From positions 682,001 through 746,000 of the forward strand of contig NZ_BMSY01000003.1 in the NCBI RefSeq assembly GCF_014649395.1: DNA of 64,000 bases. Reading direction: 5' to 3'. The stretch's first letter is position 1. Each line of letters opens with the position of its first letter. The DNA is from Streptomyces aureoverticillatus. GTDB lineage: Bacteria > Actinomycetota > Actinomycetes > Streptomycetales > Streptomycetaceae. Under the pieces are notes generated by a model. It was not told the origin of the DNA and ran no database searches. It saw only the letters and a program-made list of their open reading frames with translations. Of this stretch, positions 17,986 through 26,525 are shown in pieces. Made by a program: the position numbers and the translations under genes.

Positions 17986-18459
17986 CTACTGCCCCCGCAG
18001 GCGTTCCGCCTGTTCCACCCCCACCTCCGTCGTGCGGGTCAAGTAGCGCTCCACCGCGCTCAGTTCCTCCTCCGTGAATTCGTCCAGCGCCGCCGCGAAC
18101 GCCGTGCCGGGGGCGTCCCAGGCCGCCGTGAGGTCCGGGGCGCGGTGGGCCGTGAGGGAGATGCGGGTTCTGCGGCGGTCGTGCGGGTCCGGGTGGCGTT
18201 CCACCAGGCCCGCCCGGAGCAGGCGGTCCACGAGGCGGGTGGCCGAGCCCGAGGTCAGGCCGGTGAGCCTGGCGATCTCGCCGGTCGTGAGGGGATCGGG
18301 TTCGAGGCCGAGCAGGCTCACGCACTGCAGGTCCGTCGGATGCAGCCCGAGCCGGTCGGCCATGGCCTGGTTGAACAGCGTGTACGCGGCATGCTGCCGC
18401 CGCGCGGCCACCGTGACGGCCGCGAGCAGCTCCGCGCGATTCGGATTCCCGTTTGACAC
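17986..18459 (-). CDS. MarR family transcriptional regulator
   Basis: A 157-residue winged-helix regulator. Helices AAYTLFNQAM and LHPTDLQCVSLL are followed by the recognition helix region LTTGEIARLTGLTSGSATRLVDRL and the wing DPHDRRRTRISLT, a typical MarR signature; helical ends support a dimer. The GTG at 18457-18459 is preferred, with GGAG 11 nt upstream; a TTG 21 nt further upstream is the alternative. It is divergent from the SnoaL-like gene, and a double palindrome in between is a good autoregulatory operator candidate. The ligand is unknown. Confidence 0.88.
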   Translation of the reverse strand: MSNGNPNRAELLAAVTVAARRQHAAYTLFNQAMADRLGLHPTDLQCVSLLGLEPDPLTTGEIARLTGLTSGSATRLVDRLLRAGLVERHPDPHDRRRTRISLTAHRAPDLTAAWDAPGTAFAAALDEFTEEELSAVERYLTRTTEVGVEQAERLRGQ

Positions 18460-18485
18460 GGCTCGGCGTTCTCCGTTCAATTACC

Positions 18486-18512
18486 TGCGTCACGCAGATG
18501 TTGCGTGACGCA
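18486..18512. promoter_or_regulatory. double palindromic MarR operator
   Basis: TGCGTCACGCA (18486-18496) and TGCGTGACGCA (18502-18512) are perfect inverted repeats of each other, and each arm is itself a palindrome around a central C/G. This gives two dimer sites centred 16 bp apart between the divergent MarR and SnoaL-like genes, so both promoters could be repressed together. Binding is inferred. Confidence 0.7.
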
Positions 18513-18538
18513 CTCATACTTTATCCGAGGAGAGCACT

Positions 18539-19024
18539 GTGAGCAGCAGCGCCCCGTCCGCCGCCCCGCCCCGCGACCACCAAGAGCCGGCCGAGCTGTA
18601 CGACCGCTGGTGCGACCTGTGGCGCGGCGACTTCCGCCACGCCGACGACATCCTCGACCCCGACTTCGTCGTCCACCAGGCCCGCCCGGACGGCACCGAC
18701 TCGGGCGCCACCCGGGGCCCCGCCCGGCTGCTCCCCGAGATCGAGCAGACGATGGCGGTGTTCGGCGACATCACCCTCACCGTCGACCTCGGCCCGCTCG
18801 TCGACGGCGACCTCGTCGCGGCCCGCTGGACCCTCCGCGCCCGCTACACGGGCGGCCTCCCGCACGCCACGGCGCCGGTCGGCACCGCCGTCTCCTTCAG
18901 CGGCCACGACATCCTGCGGGTGTCCGGCGGCAGGTTCGTCGAGTACTGGACCTGCACGGATGTCCTGGCCGGCCTCGCCCAACTGGGCGCCATCTCCGGT
19001 CCCAACGGCCCGGCGAAGTCTTAG
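18539..19024 (+). CDS. SnoaL-like / NTF2-fold protein
   Basis: A 161-residue protein of the NTF2-like superfamily. Helix AELYDRWCDLWRGDF, the loop DPDFVVHQARPDG and the C-terminal strands GHDILRVSGGRFVEYWTCTD fit SnoaL-like polyketide-cyclase-related proteins, where the cone-shaped fold binds a small hydrophobic ligand. Real activity is unknown; many members are not cyclases. GTG start, with a GAGGAGAG ribosome site upstream. It lies just after the MarR operator, so it is the likely target gene. The stop codon sits at the boundary of dispersed repeat A3. Confidence 0.78.
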   Translation: MSSSAPSAAPPRDHQEPAELYDRWCDLWRGDFRHADDILDPDFVVHQARPDGTDSGATRGPARLLPEIEQTMAVFGDITLTVDLGPLVDGDLVAARWTLRARYTGGLPHATAPVGTAVSFSGHDILRVSGGRFVEYWTCTDVLAGLAQLGAISGPNGPAKS

Positions 19025-19115
19025 CCCGTCCGGCGTTTGAGGACGAGCCGCGAAGCGGCGATAAGCGGGGGTCCAGGGGGCGGAGCCCCTTGGTTACGGG
19101 AAGGGGCGGGACTGG
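19022..19115 (+). repeat. dispersed repeat family A, copy 3
   Basis: Longest clean copy of the short form: agcccgtccggcgtttgagg, gacgagccgcgaagcggcg, then gggggtccagggggcggagcccc and ttggttacgggaaggggcgg. The TAG at its left boundary is the stop codon of the SnoaL-like gene. The inverted gccgcgaagcggc and ggggcggagcccc can fold into hairpins. Confidence 0.8.
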
Positions 19116-19188
19116 GGAATGCCCCGCAGGGCCCACACCTGGCCCCTCCCGACATGCCACCCCCCGCACCCCCTGCCAGGCTCACCCC

Positions 19189-20037
19189 ATGCGAGTCGCG
19201 CTGGCGCAGACGGACTGCGTACTGGGAGAGGTCGAGGTGAACCTCGACGTCGCCCGCGCGCAGGTGGCCCAGGCGGCGGCCCAGGGCGCCGACCTCGTCG
19301 TGTTCCCGGAACTGAGCCTGCACGGCTACCACCTGGGCGCCCTGAAGCGGGACACGTCCCTCGCCGCCGACGACCCCCGCCTCCTCGGCCTCTCCCTGCA
19401 CGGCCCGGACCGCCCGGACGTCGTCGTCGGCCTGCACGAGCACACCAGCCTGCGCGCCTACAACACGTCGGCCTACTACTCCGGCGGCCGCCTCCTGCAC
19501 GCCCACCGCAAGCTGTACCTGCCCAACTACCTCGCCTGGGAGGAGCGCAAGCACGTCAGTCCCGGCCAGCACCTGCGCGCCTACGACCTGCCCGGCAACC
19601 GAGGCCGCGCCGCCACCCTCGTCTGCAACGACGCCTGGCAGCCGGTGCTGCCGTGGCTGGCGGTGCAGGACGGCGCGGAGGTGATCATCGTGCCGACCAA
19701 CAGCGCCGCGAGCCTCGACCCGGAAGCCATGGACACCGGCCTGTACTGGGACACCCTGCTGTCGTACACCGCCCGCATGCTCCAGTGCTGGGTGGTGTTC
19801 GTGAACCGGGTCGGCAATGAGAACGGGGCCACGTTCTGGGGCGGTTCACGGGTCGTGGACCCGCGCGGCACGGTGGTCGCGCAGGCGCCGAAGTGGGAAC
19901 CGGGCCTCGTCACGGTCGACATCGACGTGCACGAGGCCCGCCGGCAGCGCCGCGTCGTCCCGCTGGTCGCGGAGGCCCGCCTCGGCCTCATCGACCGCGA
20001 GGTCCGCCGCCTGATCGACGAAGGCGGCGACTCCTAG
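19189..20037 (+). CDS. nitrilase-superfamily carbon-nitrogen hydrolase
   Basis: A 282-residue amidase-type enzyme with the complete catalytic triad: Glu about 41 in VVFPELSLHGY, Lys about 108 in AHRKLYLPN, and Cys about 146 in LVCNDAWQP. These enzymes cleave amide or nitrile C-N bonds through a Cys thioester; the WQP context and short length suggest an aliphatic amidase or omega-amidase-like member, but the substrate is not defined. The ATG gives the conserved MRVALAQTDCVLGE start. It stands alone; repeat copy A3 lies upstream. Confidence 0.88.
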   Translation: MRVALAQTDCVLGEVEVNLDVARAQVAQAAAQGADLVVFPELSLHGYHLGALKRDTSLAADDPRLLGLSLHGPDRPDVVVGLHEHTSLRAYNTSAYYSGGRLLHAHRKLYLPNYLAWEERKHVSPGQHLRAYDLPGNRGRAATLVCNDAWQPVLPWLAVQDGAEVIIVPTNSAASLDPEAMDTGLYWDTLLSYTARMLQCWVVFVNRVGNENGATFWGGSRVVDPRGTVVAQAPKWEPGLVTVDIDVHEARRQRRVVPLVAEARLGLIDREVRRLIDEGGDS

Positions 20038-20132
20038 GCCCCGCGGTTCCCGGGGCGCCCGCCCGGCCCGCCGGGGTCCGGTCCGGAACACCCGCCCAGC
20101 CCGCCGGGGCCCCGGAACACCCGCCCGCACAC

Positions 20133-22424
20133 CTACACCGCCCCCGGCACCCTCCGTACCCCCAACACCCCACCCCCCACAGCCACCACCGCGCACACCG
20201 CCACGCACACCCCCATCACCCCCCACGGCACCACCACCCCCGCAGGCGCCGACAGGCTCGCCAGCCCCGCGCTCAGGCCGCCGAGGCCGACCAGCGTCAC
20301 CGCGAGGCCGAGCAGCGCGCCCACCGCCACCGCGAGGGCCGCCTCGGCGGCGACCACGAGCCGTATCTGCCCCGGGGTCGCCCCCACGAGCCGCAGCGAG
20401 CGCAGTTCCGGAGCCCGCACCGGCGCCGTCATGAGCTGCGTGCTCAGCAGCGAGATCGCCGTGTACGCGAGGCAGATCGCGAGCAGCATGAGCAGCCCGA
20501 GGCGCGTCTGGTGCTTCATGCCGGGCGGGTGTTCGGCGGCCAGCCACTCCCCGGCGGGCCGCACCTGTCCGCCCGTCGCCGTCCGCAGCGCCGCCGCCAC
20601 GGCCGTCCGGTCGGCGCCGTCCCGAAGGCGCACGTCCATGCGGTCGAGCGGGGCGGACGGGGCGTTGCGGGCCGTCACGTACGCCCCGTTGTCGCCCGTG
20701 CCGCGCGCGAGCACCGCCGCGATCCGCAGCCGCGCCCGGCGCCCGTCGCCGAGCCACACGTCCACCCGCTCGCCGACCCGGTGCCGCTCCCACTCCTCGT
20801 TCACGACGATCGAACGGTCGTCGAGGCGGCGTACGTCTCCCGCGACCACGGGCAGCCGCGACACCGCCGCGAACGCCTCGGGGTCCGGCACCGCGCGGGC
20901 CTCGGAGCGGATGAGCGCGGTGCCGCCGTCCTCGCGTACGAACACGGCGGTGGCGCCGGACGCGGCGACGGTCGCGCCCGGCACGGGCCCGTCGACCGGC
21001 CGCAAGTCGTCCCCGGTGACGACCAGTTGAGCCCCGGTACGCGCCTTCGCCTCCGCCGCCTTCGCCCCACCCACCGTCGCGGCCGACCCGAACAGACACC
21101 CGGCAAGCGAGACGGTGACGAGCACAGGCGCGGCAACAGCGGCGGTACGCCGCACAGACCCGCGGACGTTGGCCCGAGCGACCCGGAAGAGACTGCTTAC
21201 CCTGTGGGCGGCTGGGCCGCCCACAGGGCGGAACGGGCGGGCACAGCCCAGGCCGACGGCGCCCTGACGGCCGACAGTCACCCCGCCCCCGGACGGGCCC
21301 CCACGCCGCACCAGCACCCGGGGCCGACGGAACAGCAGCATGACGTACCGCACCAAAGCCGGAGCCAACGCGGCGACCCCCGTCGCCAGCACCATCGGCT
21401 GCGTCGTATACGTCTTGCGCTTCAGCAGATCCGCCGGCTCCGACCACAGCGTCCACGCCAACAGCCCGAGCCCGCCCGCGAGGAGCACCCCGCCCACGAC
21501 CCGCCGCACCGGCGGCATCGCGCCCACGTCCAGCGAAGCCTCCCGCAGCGCCTCCACCGGGCTCACCCGCCCCGCCCGCCACACCGCGCTCCACGCCCCG
21601 GCGACCGCCACGACAAGGCCCGCCCAGAAGGCGAGCTGGTACGGCCACCAGGTCCAGGAGAAGCCGTCGGCGACGGTGAACCACGGCGGCGCCACCTCCG
21701 CGTCGACCAGTGCCCGCGCCAGCACCGGCGCCGCCCACGCCCCACCCGCGCAGCCGGCCGCCGAGGCCACCGCGCCCACCACCACGGCCTCCCCGAGCAG
21801 CCACCGCCGCACCTGCCCCCGGCTCGCCCCGGCCGCCCGCAGCAGGCCGAACTCCCGCCGCCGCAGCGCCACCACGAACGCGAACGTCGACGCGGTCACG
21901 AACGCCGACACGAACGCGGCGACCCCGCCCGCCGTACCCAGGAAGGAGTTCACGGCCACCAGGGCCCGCGCGTCCCGCTCGGTGGCGGGGTCGACCAGGC
22001 GCCGGTCGTCGCCGGTGAGCACCCGCGCCCCGGTGCCGGACGCGGCGACGGCGGCGCGCACGGCGCCGACCGGCGCGGCCACGCCCACGGCGTCCGGCGG
22101 CGTACGGTCCGATGGCTTACGGTCTGTACGGATCTGCCCCAGGCGGCCGAGCTCGCGCAGCAATTCGTTGTCCACAGGGTGTGGATGAGCGAGCCGCTTC
22201 GCCACGTGCCGGACCTCCGGCCCGCGCCGCACCGGCACCGTGAGCGTGTCCCGCCCCGCCACCACCACCGGCGACGCGGCGAACCGCTGCGGCTCCCGCA
22301 CCGGCGCGTCCAGGCTGGCCGCGAGCCCCACCCCCATCGCGGCGGTCAGTGCCACCCCGAGGGCGACGGCCACGAAGGCCCCGAGGAATCCGGCCCACCG
22401 GGCCCGTAGCGACGCGAGAATCAT
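20133..22424 (-). CDS. FtsX-like ABC permease
   Basis: A 763-residue integral membrane protein with two FtsX/MacB-type permease domains. An N-terminal TM helix (FVAVALGVALTAAMGV) is followed by an extracytoplasmic part, three TM segments in the first FtsX domain (VVALRRREFGLLRAAGAS is the conserved cytosolic loop), the central LFRVARANVRG with another TM, a periplasmic MacB-like domain and a C-terminal FtsX domain (LRSLRLVGATPGQIR). Such proteins export or sense peptides or lipids together with an ABC ATPase, but no ATPase gene is adjacent. The start is the ATG at 22422-22424. A dispersed repeat (family B) lies in-frame in the mid-protein linker. Confidence 0.85.
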   Translation of the reverse strand: MILASLRARWAGFLGAFVAVALGVALTAAMGVGLAASLDAPVREPQRFAASPVVVAGRDTLTVPVRRGPEVRHVAKRLAHPHPVDNELLRELGRLGQIRTDRKPSDRTPPDAVGVAAPVGAVRAAVAASGTGARVLTGDDRRLVDPATERDARALVAVNSFLGTAGGVAAFVSAFVTASTFAFVVALRRREFGLLRAAGASRGQVRRWLLGEAVVVGAVASAAGCAGGAWAAPVLARALVDAEVAPPWFTVADGFSWTWWPYQLAFWAGLVVAVAGAWSAVWRAGRVSPVEALREASLDVGAMPPVRRVVGGVLLAGGLGLLAWTLWSEPADLLKRKTYTTQPMVLATGVAALAPALVRYVMLLFRRPRVLVRRGGPSGGGVTVGRQGAVGLGCARPFRPVGGPAAHRVSSLFRVARANVRGSVRRTAAVAAPVLVTVSLAGCLFGSAATVGGAKAAEAKARTGAQLVVTGDDLRPVDGPVPGATVAASGATAVFVREDGGTALIRSEARAVPDPEAFAAVSRLPVVAGDVRRLDDRSIVVNEEWERHRVGERVDVWLGDGRRARLRIAAVLARGTGDNGAYVTARNAPSAPLDRMDVRLRDGADRTAVAAALRTATGGQVRPAGEWLAAEHPPGMKHQTRLGLLMLLAICLAYTAISLLSTQLMTAPVRAPELRSLRLVGATPGQIRLVVAAEAALAVAVGALLGLAVTLVGLGGLSAGLASLSAPAGVVVPWGVMGVCVAVCAVVAVGGGVLGVRRVPGAV
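21200..21271 (+). repeat. dispersed repeat family B, copy 1, inside the FtsX-like gene
   Basis: The block gtgggcggctgggccgccc (21204-21222) and agcccaggccgacggc (21245-21260) match 25261-25279 and 25305-25320 exactly, with a 3-nt difference in spacing. It lies antisense to the permease gene, in the linker before LFRVARANVRG. Confidence 0.75.
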
Positions 22425-22508
22425 GGGTCGAGCCAACCGCGCCGGGCCCCCGCGCTCACGACCACCAGCGGGCGGGTCGAAGGTAGGGCCAGGCCTACCC
22501 TTAGGGGT

Positions 22509-23681
22509 ATGGAATCGGTGATCGACAGGGCGTTCGCGGCGGCGCTGTACGGGGGAGACGCGCGGGCCGGACGCCCGGGCAGGGGCGACGACGGCCTCGA
22601 CACCGGCGCCTCCCTGCTCGCCGCCGACCCCACCGCCGACGCCGAACTCACCGCGCGCGGCGAGGAGTTGATACGCCGCGCGTGGGAACGCGGCTGGCAG
22701 CCCGCCGATGTCCTGCGCCTGGTCCGCCGCGACCTCGACGAACCCCACATACGCCTCGCCGCCGCCCTGATCCGCGCCGAGACCCGCCGCTACGCCCCCG
22801 ACCGGCTGCCCGCCCGCTGGCCCGCCCAGCTCGCCGCCCTCGACGAGCACGCGCCCTGGCGGGCCCCCGACCGCTTCGCCCACGCCACCGCCGTACTCGC
22901 CCTCTACCGGCTGCTGCTGCGGCTCCCCCCGATAGAGCCCGTCGGCCCGGCCCCCGGCACCCCCCTGCACGTACCCCCGCCGCACCCGGGTGACGAGCCC
23001 CGCGCCCTCACCCGCATCCGCGCCCTGCTCGCCAAGGCCGAGGCGACCGGCTACCCGCAGGAGGCGGAGGCGCTGACCGCCAAGGCGCAGGAGCTGATGG
23101 CCCGGCACAGCGTCGACGAGGCGCTGCTCGCCGCGCGCACGCACGCGAAGGACGCGCCCGGCGCCTGCCGCATCGGCGTCGACGCCCCGTACGAGACGGC
23201 CAAGGCGATCCTCCTGGACGCCGTCGCCGGCGCGAACCGCTGCCGCGCGGTCTGGAACGAGGCGTACTCCTTCTCCACCGTCGTCGGCTTCGAGCCCGAC
23301 CTGGAGGTGGTGGAGCTGCTCCACACCTCCCTCCTCGTGCAGGGCACGGCGGCGATGACCAAGGCCGAGGCGGGGCAGCGCGCGGGCGGCCGCAAGCGCA
23401 CGAAGGCGTTCCGGCAGGCCTTCCTGATGGCGTACGCCCAGCGCATCGGCGCCCGCCTCGAAGCCGCCGCCGCGCCCGTCACGCACGCCGACGGCGACGG
23501 CGGCGCGCTGCTGCCGGTCCTCGCCGCCCGGGACGTCGCGGTCACCGACCGGGCCGAGCGGATGTTCCCCGAGACGACCACGACGCGGGTGCGCGGCGTA
23601 CGCGACGGGGAGGGCTGGGCGCAGGGCGCGGCGGCCGCGGACCGGGCGCGGATGGGGTCCGCGGCGCCGCTGGAACGCTGA
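22509..23681 (+). CDS. DUF2786 domain protein
   Basis: A 390-residue soluble protein of unknown function. A DUF2786 helical motif (LTRIRALLAKAEATGYPQEAE, then AQELMARHSVDEA) lies at about 160-200; the C-terminal half (VGFEPDLEVVELLHTSLLVQG, then KRTKAFRQAFLMAYAQRI) is usually found with it. No catalytic motif is evident. The ATG at 22509 is divergent from the FtsX permease, and the 84-bp intergenic region contains a small inverted repeat, GGTAGG-6-CCTACC, at 22482-22499. The stop codon abuts the MerR operator. Confidence 0.8.
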   Translation: MESVIDRAFAAALYGGDARAGRPGRGDDGLDTGASLLAADPTADAELTARGEELIRRAWERGWQPADVLRLVRRDLDEPHIRLAAALIRAETRRYAPDRLPARWPAQLAALDEHAPWRAPDRFAHATAVLALYRLLLRLPPIEPVGPAPGTPLHVPPPHPGDEPRALTRIRALLAKAEATGYPQEAEALTAKAQELMARHSVDEALLAARTHAKDAPGACRIGVDAPYETAKAILLDAVAGANRCRAVWNEAYSFSTVVGFEPDLEVVELLHTSLLVQGTAAMTKAEAGQRAGGRKRTKAFRQAFLMAYAQRIGARLEAAAAPVTHADGDGGALLPVLAARDVAVTDRAERMFPETTTTRVRGVRDGEGWAQGAAAADRARMGSAAPLER

Positions 23682-23702
23682 CCTTCACGCGCGTGTGAAG
23701 GT
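23681..23702. promoter_or_regulatory. MerR-type operator in a long promoter spacer
   Basis: Perfect dyad ACCTTCAC-6-GTGAAGGT. It lies between a -35-like CTGACC (23678-23683) and a -10-like TATGCG (23702-23707) spaced 18 bp apart, as at MerR-family promoters, and 54 nt upstream of a MerR gene. Autoregulation is inferred. Confidence 0.6.
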
Positions 23703-23756
23703 ATGCGGCCGGAAGGCACCGGAGAACCGGAAGGAACCGGAGGATCAGGGGGACTC

Positions 23757-24197
23757 ATGCGCATCGGAGAACTCTCGGAACGCACCGGCACGCCCCGCAG
23801 GCTGCTGCGCTACTACGAGGAACAGGGCCTGATCGTCGCCGACCGGGCCCCGAACGGCTACCGCGACTACGACGCGTCGACGGTGGACCGCGTCCTCCAG
23901 GTCCGCGGCCTGCTGGACGCCGGTCTGCCCACCCGCATCATCAAGCAGATCCTCCCCTGCCTCGACAAGCCCCGCGCCATTCACTTCCCGGACGCCACCC
24001 CAGAGATGCTGGCCACCCTGGAACGCGAACGCGACCGCATGGCCCAGCGCGTGGAATGCCTGACCCGCAACCGGGACGCCATCGAGGAGTACCTGGCCGC
24101 GGTGCGCGCGAAGCGCGCCGAGGGCGGGAGGCGCGGGGAGGGTGAGAGGCGTGGGGAGGGCGGGCGTCGCGGGGAGGGGCGGAAGCAGCCCGCCTGA
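23757..24197 (+). CDS. MerR family transcriptional regulator
   Basis: A 146-residue regulator: the N-terminal MerR helix-turn-helix MRIGELSERTGTPRRLLRYY and wing RAPNGYRDYD, then a helical dimerisation region to about 125. The C-terminus ends in an Arg/Gly/Glu-rich tail of repeated RRGEG units. No metal-binding cysteine pair is evident (only single Cys residues in LPCLDK and VECLTR), so a drug-type or general inducer is more likely than metal. ATG 23757 places the HTH at the N-terminus; the frame opens at 23703. The FUSC exporter gene starts 34 nt after the stop, suggesting one operon. Confidence 0.88.
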   Translation: MRIGELSERTGTPRRLLRYYEEQGLIVADRAPNGYRDYDASTVDRVLQVRGLLDAGLPTRIIKQILPCLDKPRAIHFPDATPEMLATLERERDRMAQRVECLTRNRDAIEEYLAAVRAKRAEGGRRGEGERRGEGGRRGEGRKQPA

Positions 24198-24231
24198 CGT
24201 CCGCCCCGCCCCCAGGGCCGATGTGCCCCAT

Positions 24232-26514
24232 ATGCCCCGTATCATCGCCGGGGTGACCTGGTGGCGAGCCCTGAAGCAGACGGCGCGCTCCGGTCTTGCC
24301 GTGGAACGGCGGCGGCTGGAGCCGCTGGTCGCGCTGCGCGGCGCGGTGGGGCTTGCGCTCGTGATCGGCCTCAGCCTCACGCTGTTCGGGCCCGCGGTCG
24401 CGGCGAGCTCCGCCTTCGGCGCCTTCCAGGCGGCCATCGCCACGTTCCAGCGGAGCTGGCGCCCCCGGCCCGAACTCGCCATCGCCTCCGGCACCAGCCT
24501 CGCGCTCTCCACCTTCCTCGGCTACCTCACCGGCAGCCATCTCCTCCTGTTCCTCGCCCTGCTCGCCCTCTGGACCTTCCTCGCGGGCCTGAGCTGGGCG
24601 GCGGGCCCGACCATCGGCCTCATCGCCACCTCCAACGTGGCGATCATGCTCGTCACGATCACCCTGCCCACGTCCGTCGCCGCCGCGGCCGGGCACGCCG
24701 CGATGATGGTCGCGGGCGGCGCCGTCCAGGCGGCCCTGGTGATCCTCTTCCCGGTACGCCGCTGGGGCGCCCACCGCGACGCCCTCGCCGACGCCCTGGC
24801 CGCCGAGGCGGACTACGCGCGCCGCCTGCGCCACGACCCCGTCGCCCCGTTCGACCCGGCCCCGCTGATGACGGCCCGCGCCGCCGCCCACATCACCCCG
24901 CGCCAGGCCCGCACCCGCCCCGCCGAACTCCACGGCGCCCGCGGCCTCGCCGAACGCATCCGCCCCGTCCTCGCCTCCCTCGCCGACCCGGCCCTCGGCG
25001 TCCCGGCCGAAGGCCCCGAACGCGACCGCGTCCGCGAACTCCTCGGCGCGGCGGCCGCCGTCCTCGACGCGGCCGCCCGAGCCATCCGCCACGGCCGCCC
25101 CGTGGACCTCCCCCCGTCCGCGGTGTCCACGTTCCGCACCCCGGACACGGGGGCGATCCTCTCGGGCCCACCCCACAGGGCGGCCCAACGCCTGGGCACA
25201 CTCCTGCGGGACGTGGTCGAGGTGGCAGGCGGGCCGGGCCCAGCTTCTGCCACTACCCCCGTGGGCGGCTGGGCCGCCCGGAAGGCGGGTCCCGACCCCC
25301 AGAGAGCCCAGGCCGACGGCACCGTCACGACAAGAGGCAACCTGGTCCGCCCAGGGCTCACGGCCCTGGTTCCGGCCGCCCTACGGGCCATGCGCGCCGA
25401 GCTCAGGCAGCGCTCCGCGGTGACCCGCCACGCCGTACGCGTCACCACCGTCGCCACCGCGAGCTACGCCGTGGGCCACTACCTCCCCCTGGGCCACGGC
25501 TACTGGGCCCCCATGGCCTCGGTCATGGTCATGCGCCCCGACTTCTCCCAGACGTACGCCCGCGCGGTCGCCCGCTTCGGCGGCACCCTGGTGGGCGTGG
25601 CCCTGGCCACGGCGGTGGTCCGGCTCGCCCAGCCGGGCACCTACCTCTCGGGCACCCTCGCGGTGGCGAGCGCGGGCCTGATGTACCTCCTGATGCGCAC
25701 GGGCCAGATCGCCGCCCAGGCCTGCGTCGCCGCGTACGTCGTCTTCCTCCTGGGCATGGGCGGCGAACAGTGGACCCAGACGGTCCCGGAACGCGTCGTC
25801 CTGACGCTGATCGGCGGCATCCTCGCCATGACGGCGTACGCCCTGTACCCCGCCTGGGAGACCCCGCGCCTGCGCACCCGCCTCGCCGACTGGCTGACGG
25901 CGTACGGCCGTTACGCGGGGGCGGTCGTCGGCCACTACGCGGACCCCGCGGGCAAGAACTGCCCGGACGTCCGCGAGGCCCTGCTCGCCGCCCGCGACGC
26001 CCGCGCCGCCTGGCAGGAGGCGGTCGAACGCGCCGAGCACGAACCCGTACGCCACCGCGGCCTCTCCCGCGCCGCGGCCGCCGACGCCGAACACGCCCTG
26101 GCTCAGGCGGGCCGCGTAGCCATGCTCCTGGAGGCCCACATCCCGGACCGGGGCACACCTCCCGTGCCCGCCGCCGCCTGCCTCGCCGACGCCCTGCGCA
26201 CCGCCACCGAGCAGGGCGCGAAGGCCGTACGCGAACGCCGCGTCCCCCGGTGGGACCCGGTCCGCGAGGCCCTGGACGCCTGGGAGTCCGGCGACGCCCC
26301 CGACCGCGTCGTACGCCGCGGCGGCACCCTCCTCCTCAAGGCCCTGGACGGCCTCTCCGACGCCCTGGACACGGCACCCCCGCCGATGCTGGTCGACGGC
26401 AGCGACAGCAACGTACGCAAGCGGGAGACCCCGGAACGACCGGAGCGGCAGACCGAACCGCCCCCGGAAACGCCGAACGGGCCGCAGGGCCCGGAAGGCC
26501 CCACGACCCGCTGA
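24232..26514 (+). CDS. FUSC-family (aromatic acid exporter-like) membrane protein
   Basis: A 760-residue membrane protein with two hydrophobic blocks of about five or six helices each. The first is about residues 30-165; the second begins at HAVRVTTVATASYAVGHYLPL and carries GHGYWAPMASVMVMRPDFSQ, the FUSC signature. Cytosolic helical domains follow each block. The family includes AaeB-type exporters of aromatic acids and other organic anions; the substrate here is inferred only. Start ATG 24232; GTG 24253 is possible. Near residues 340-365 the protein includes PVGGWAARKAG and AQADGTVT, encoded by dispersed repeat family B. It is probably co-transcribed with the MerR gene. Confidence 0.85.
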   Translation: MPRIIAGVTWWRALKQTARSGLAVERRRLEPLVALRGAVGLALVIGLSLTLFGPAVAASSAFGAFQAAIATFQRSWRPRPELAIASGTSLALSTFLGYLTGSHLLLFLALLALWTFLAGLSWAAGPTIGLIATSNVAIMLVTITLPTSVAAAAGHAAMMVAGGAVQAALVILFPVRRWGAHRDALADALAAEADYARRLRHDPVAPFDPAPLMTARAAAHITPRQARTRPAELHGARGLAERIRPVLASLADPALGVPAEGPERDRVRELLGAAAAVLDAAARAIRHGRPVDLPPSAVSTFRTPDTGAILSGPPHRAAQRLGTLLRDVVEVAGGPGPASATTPVGGWAARKAGPDPQRAQADGTVTTRGNLVRPGLTALVPAALRAMRAELRQRSAVTRHAVRVTTVATASYAVGHYLPLGHGYWAPMASVMVMRPDFSQTYARAVARFGGTLVGVALATAVVRLAQPGTYLSGTLAVASAGLMYLLMRTGQIAAQACVAAYVVFLLGMGGEQWTQTVPERVVLTLIGGILAMTAYALYPAWETPRLRTRLADWLTAYGRYAGAVVGHYADPAGKNCPDVREALLAARDARAAWQEAVERAEHEPVRHRGLSRAAAADAEHALAQAGRVAMLLEAHIPDRGTPPVPAAACLADALRTATEQGAKAVRERRVPRWDPVREALDAWESGDAPDRVVRRGGTLLLKALDGLSDALDTAPPPMLVDGSDSNVRKRETPERPERQTEPPPETPNGPQGPEGPTTR
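25258..25330 (+). repeat. dispersed repeat family B, copy 2, inside the FUSC gene
   Basis: Same orientation as the gene. The left block 25261-25279 and right block 25305-25320 are identical to copy 1. It encodes a Gly/Ala/Pro-rich stretch in the cytosolic linker before the second membrane block. Confidence 0.75.
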
Positions 26515-26525
26515 CGGCGCGGACC

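Noticed and set aside
22425..23486. Long N-terminal extension of the FtsX permease frame
   Set aside because: Antisense to the DUF2786 gene and lacking any domain; the permease begins at its first TM helix at 22424.
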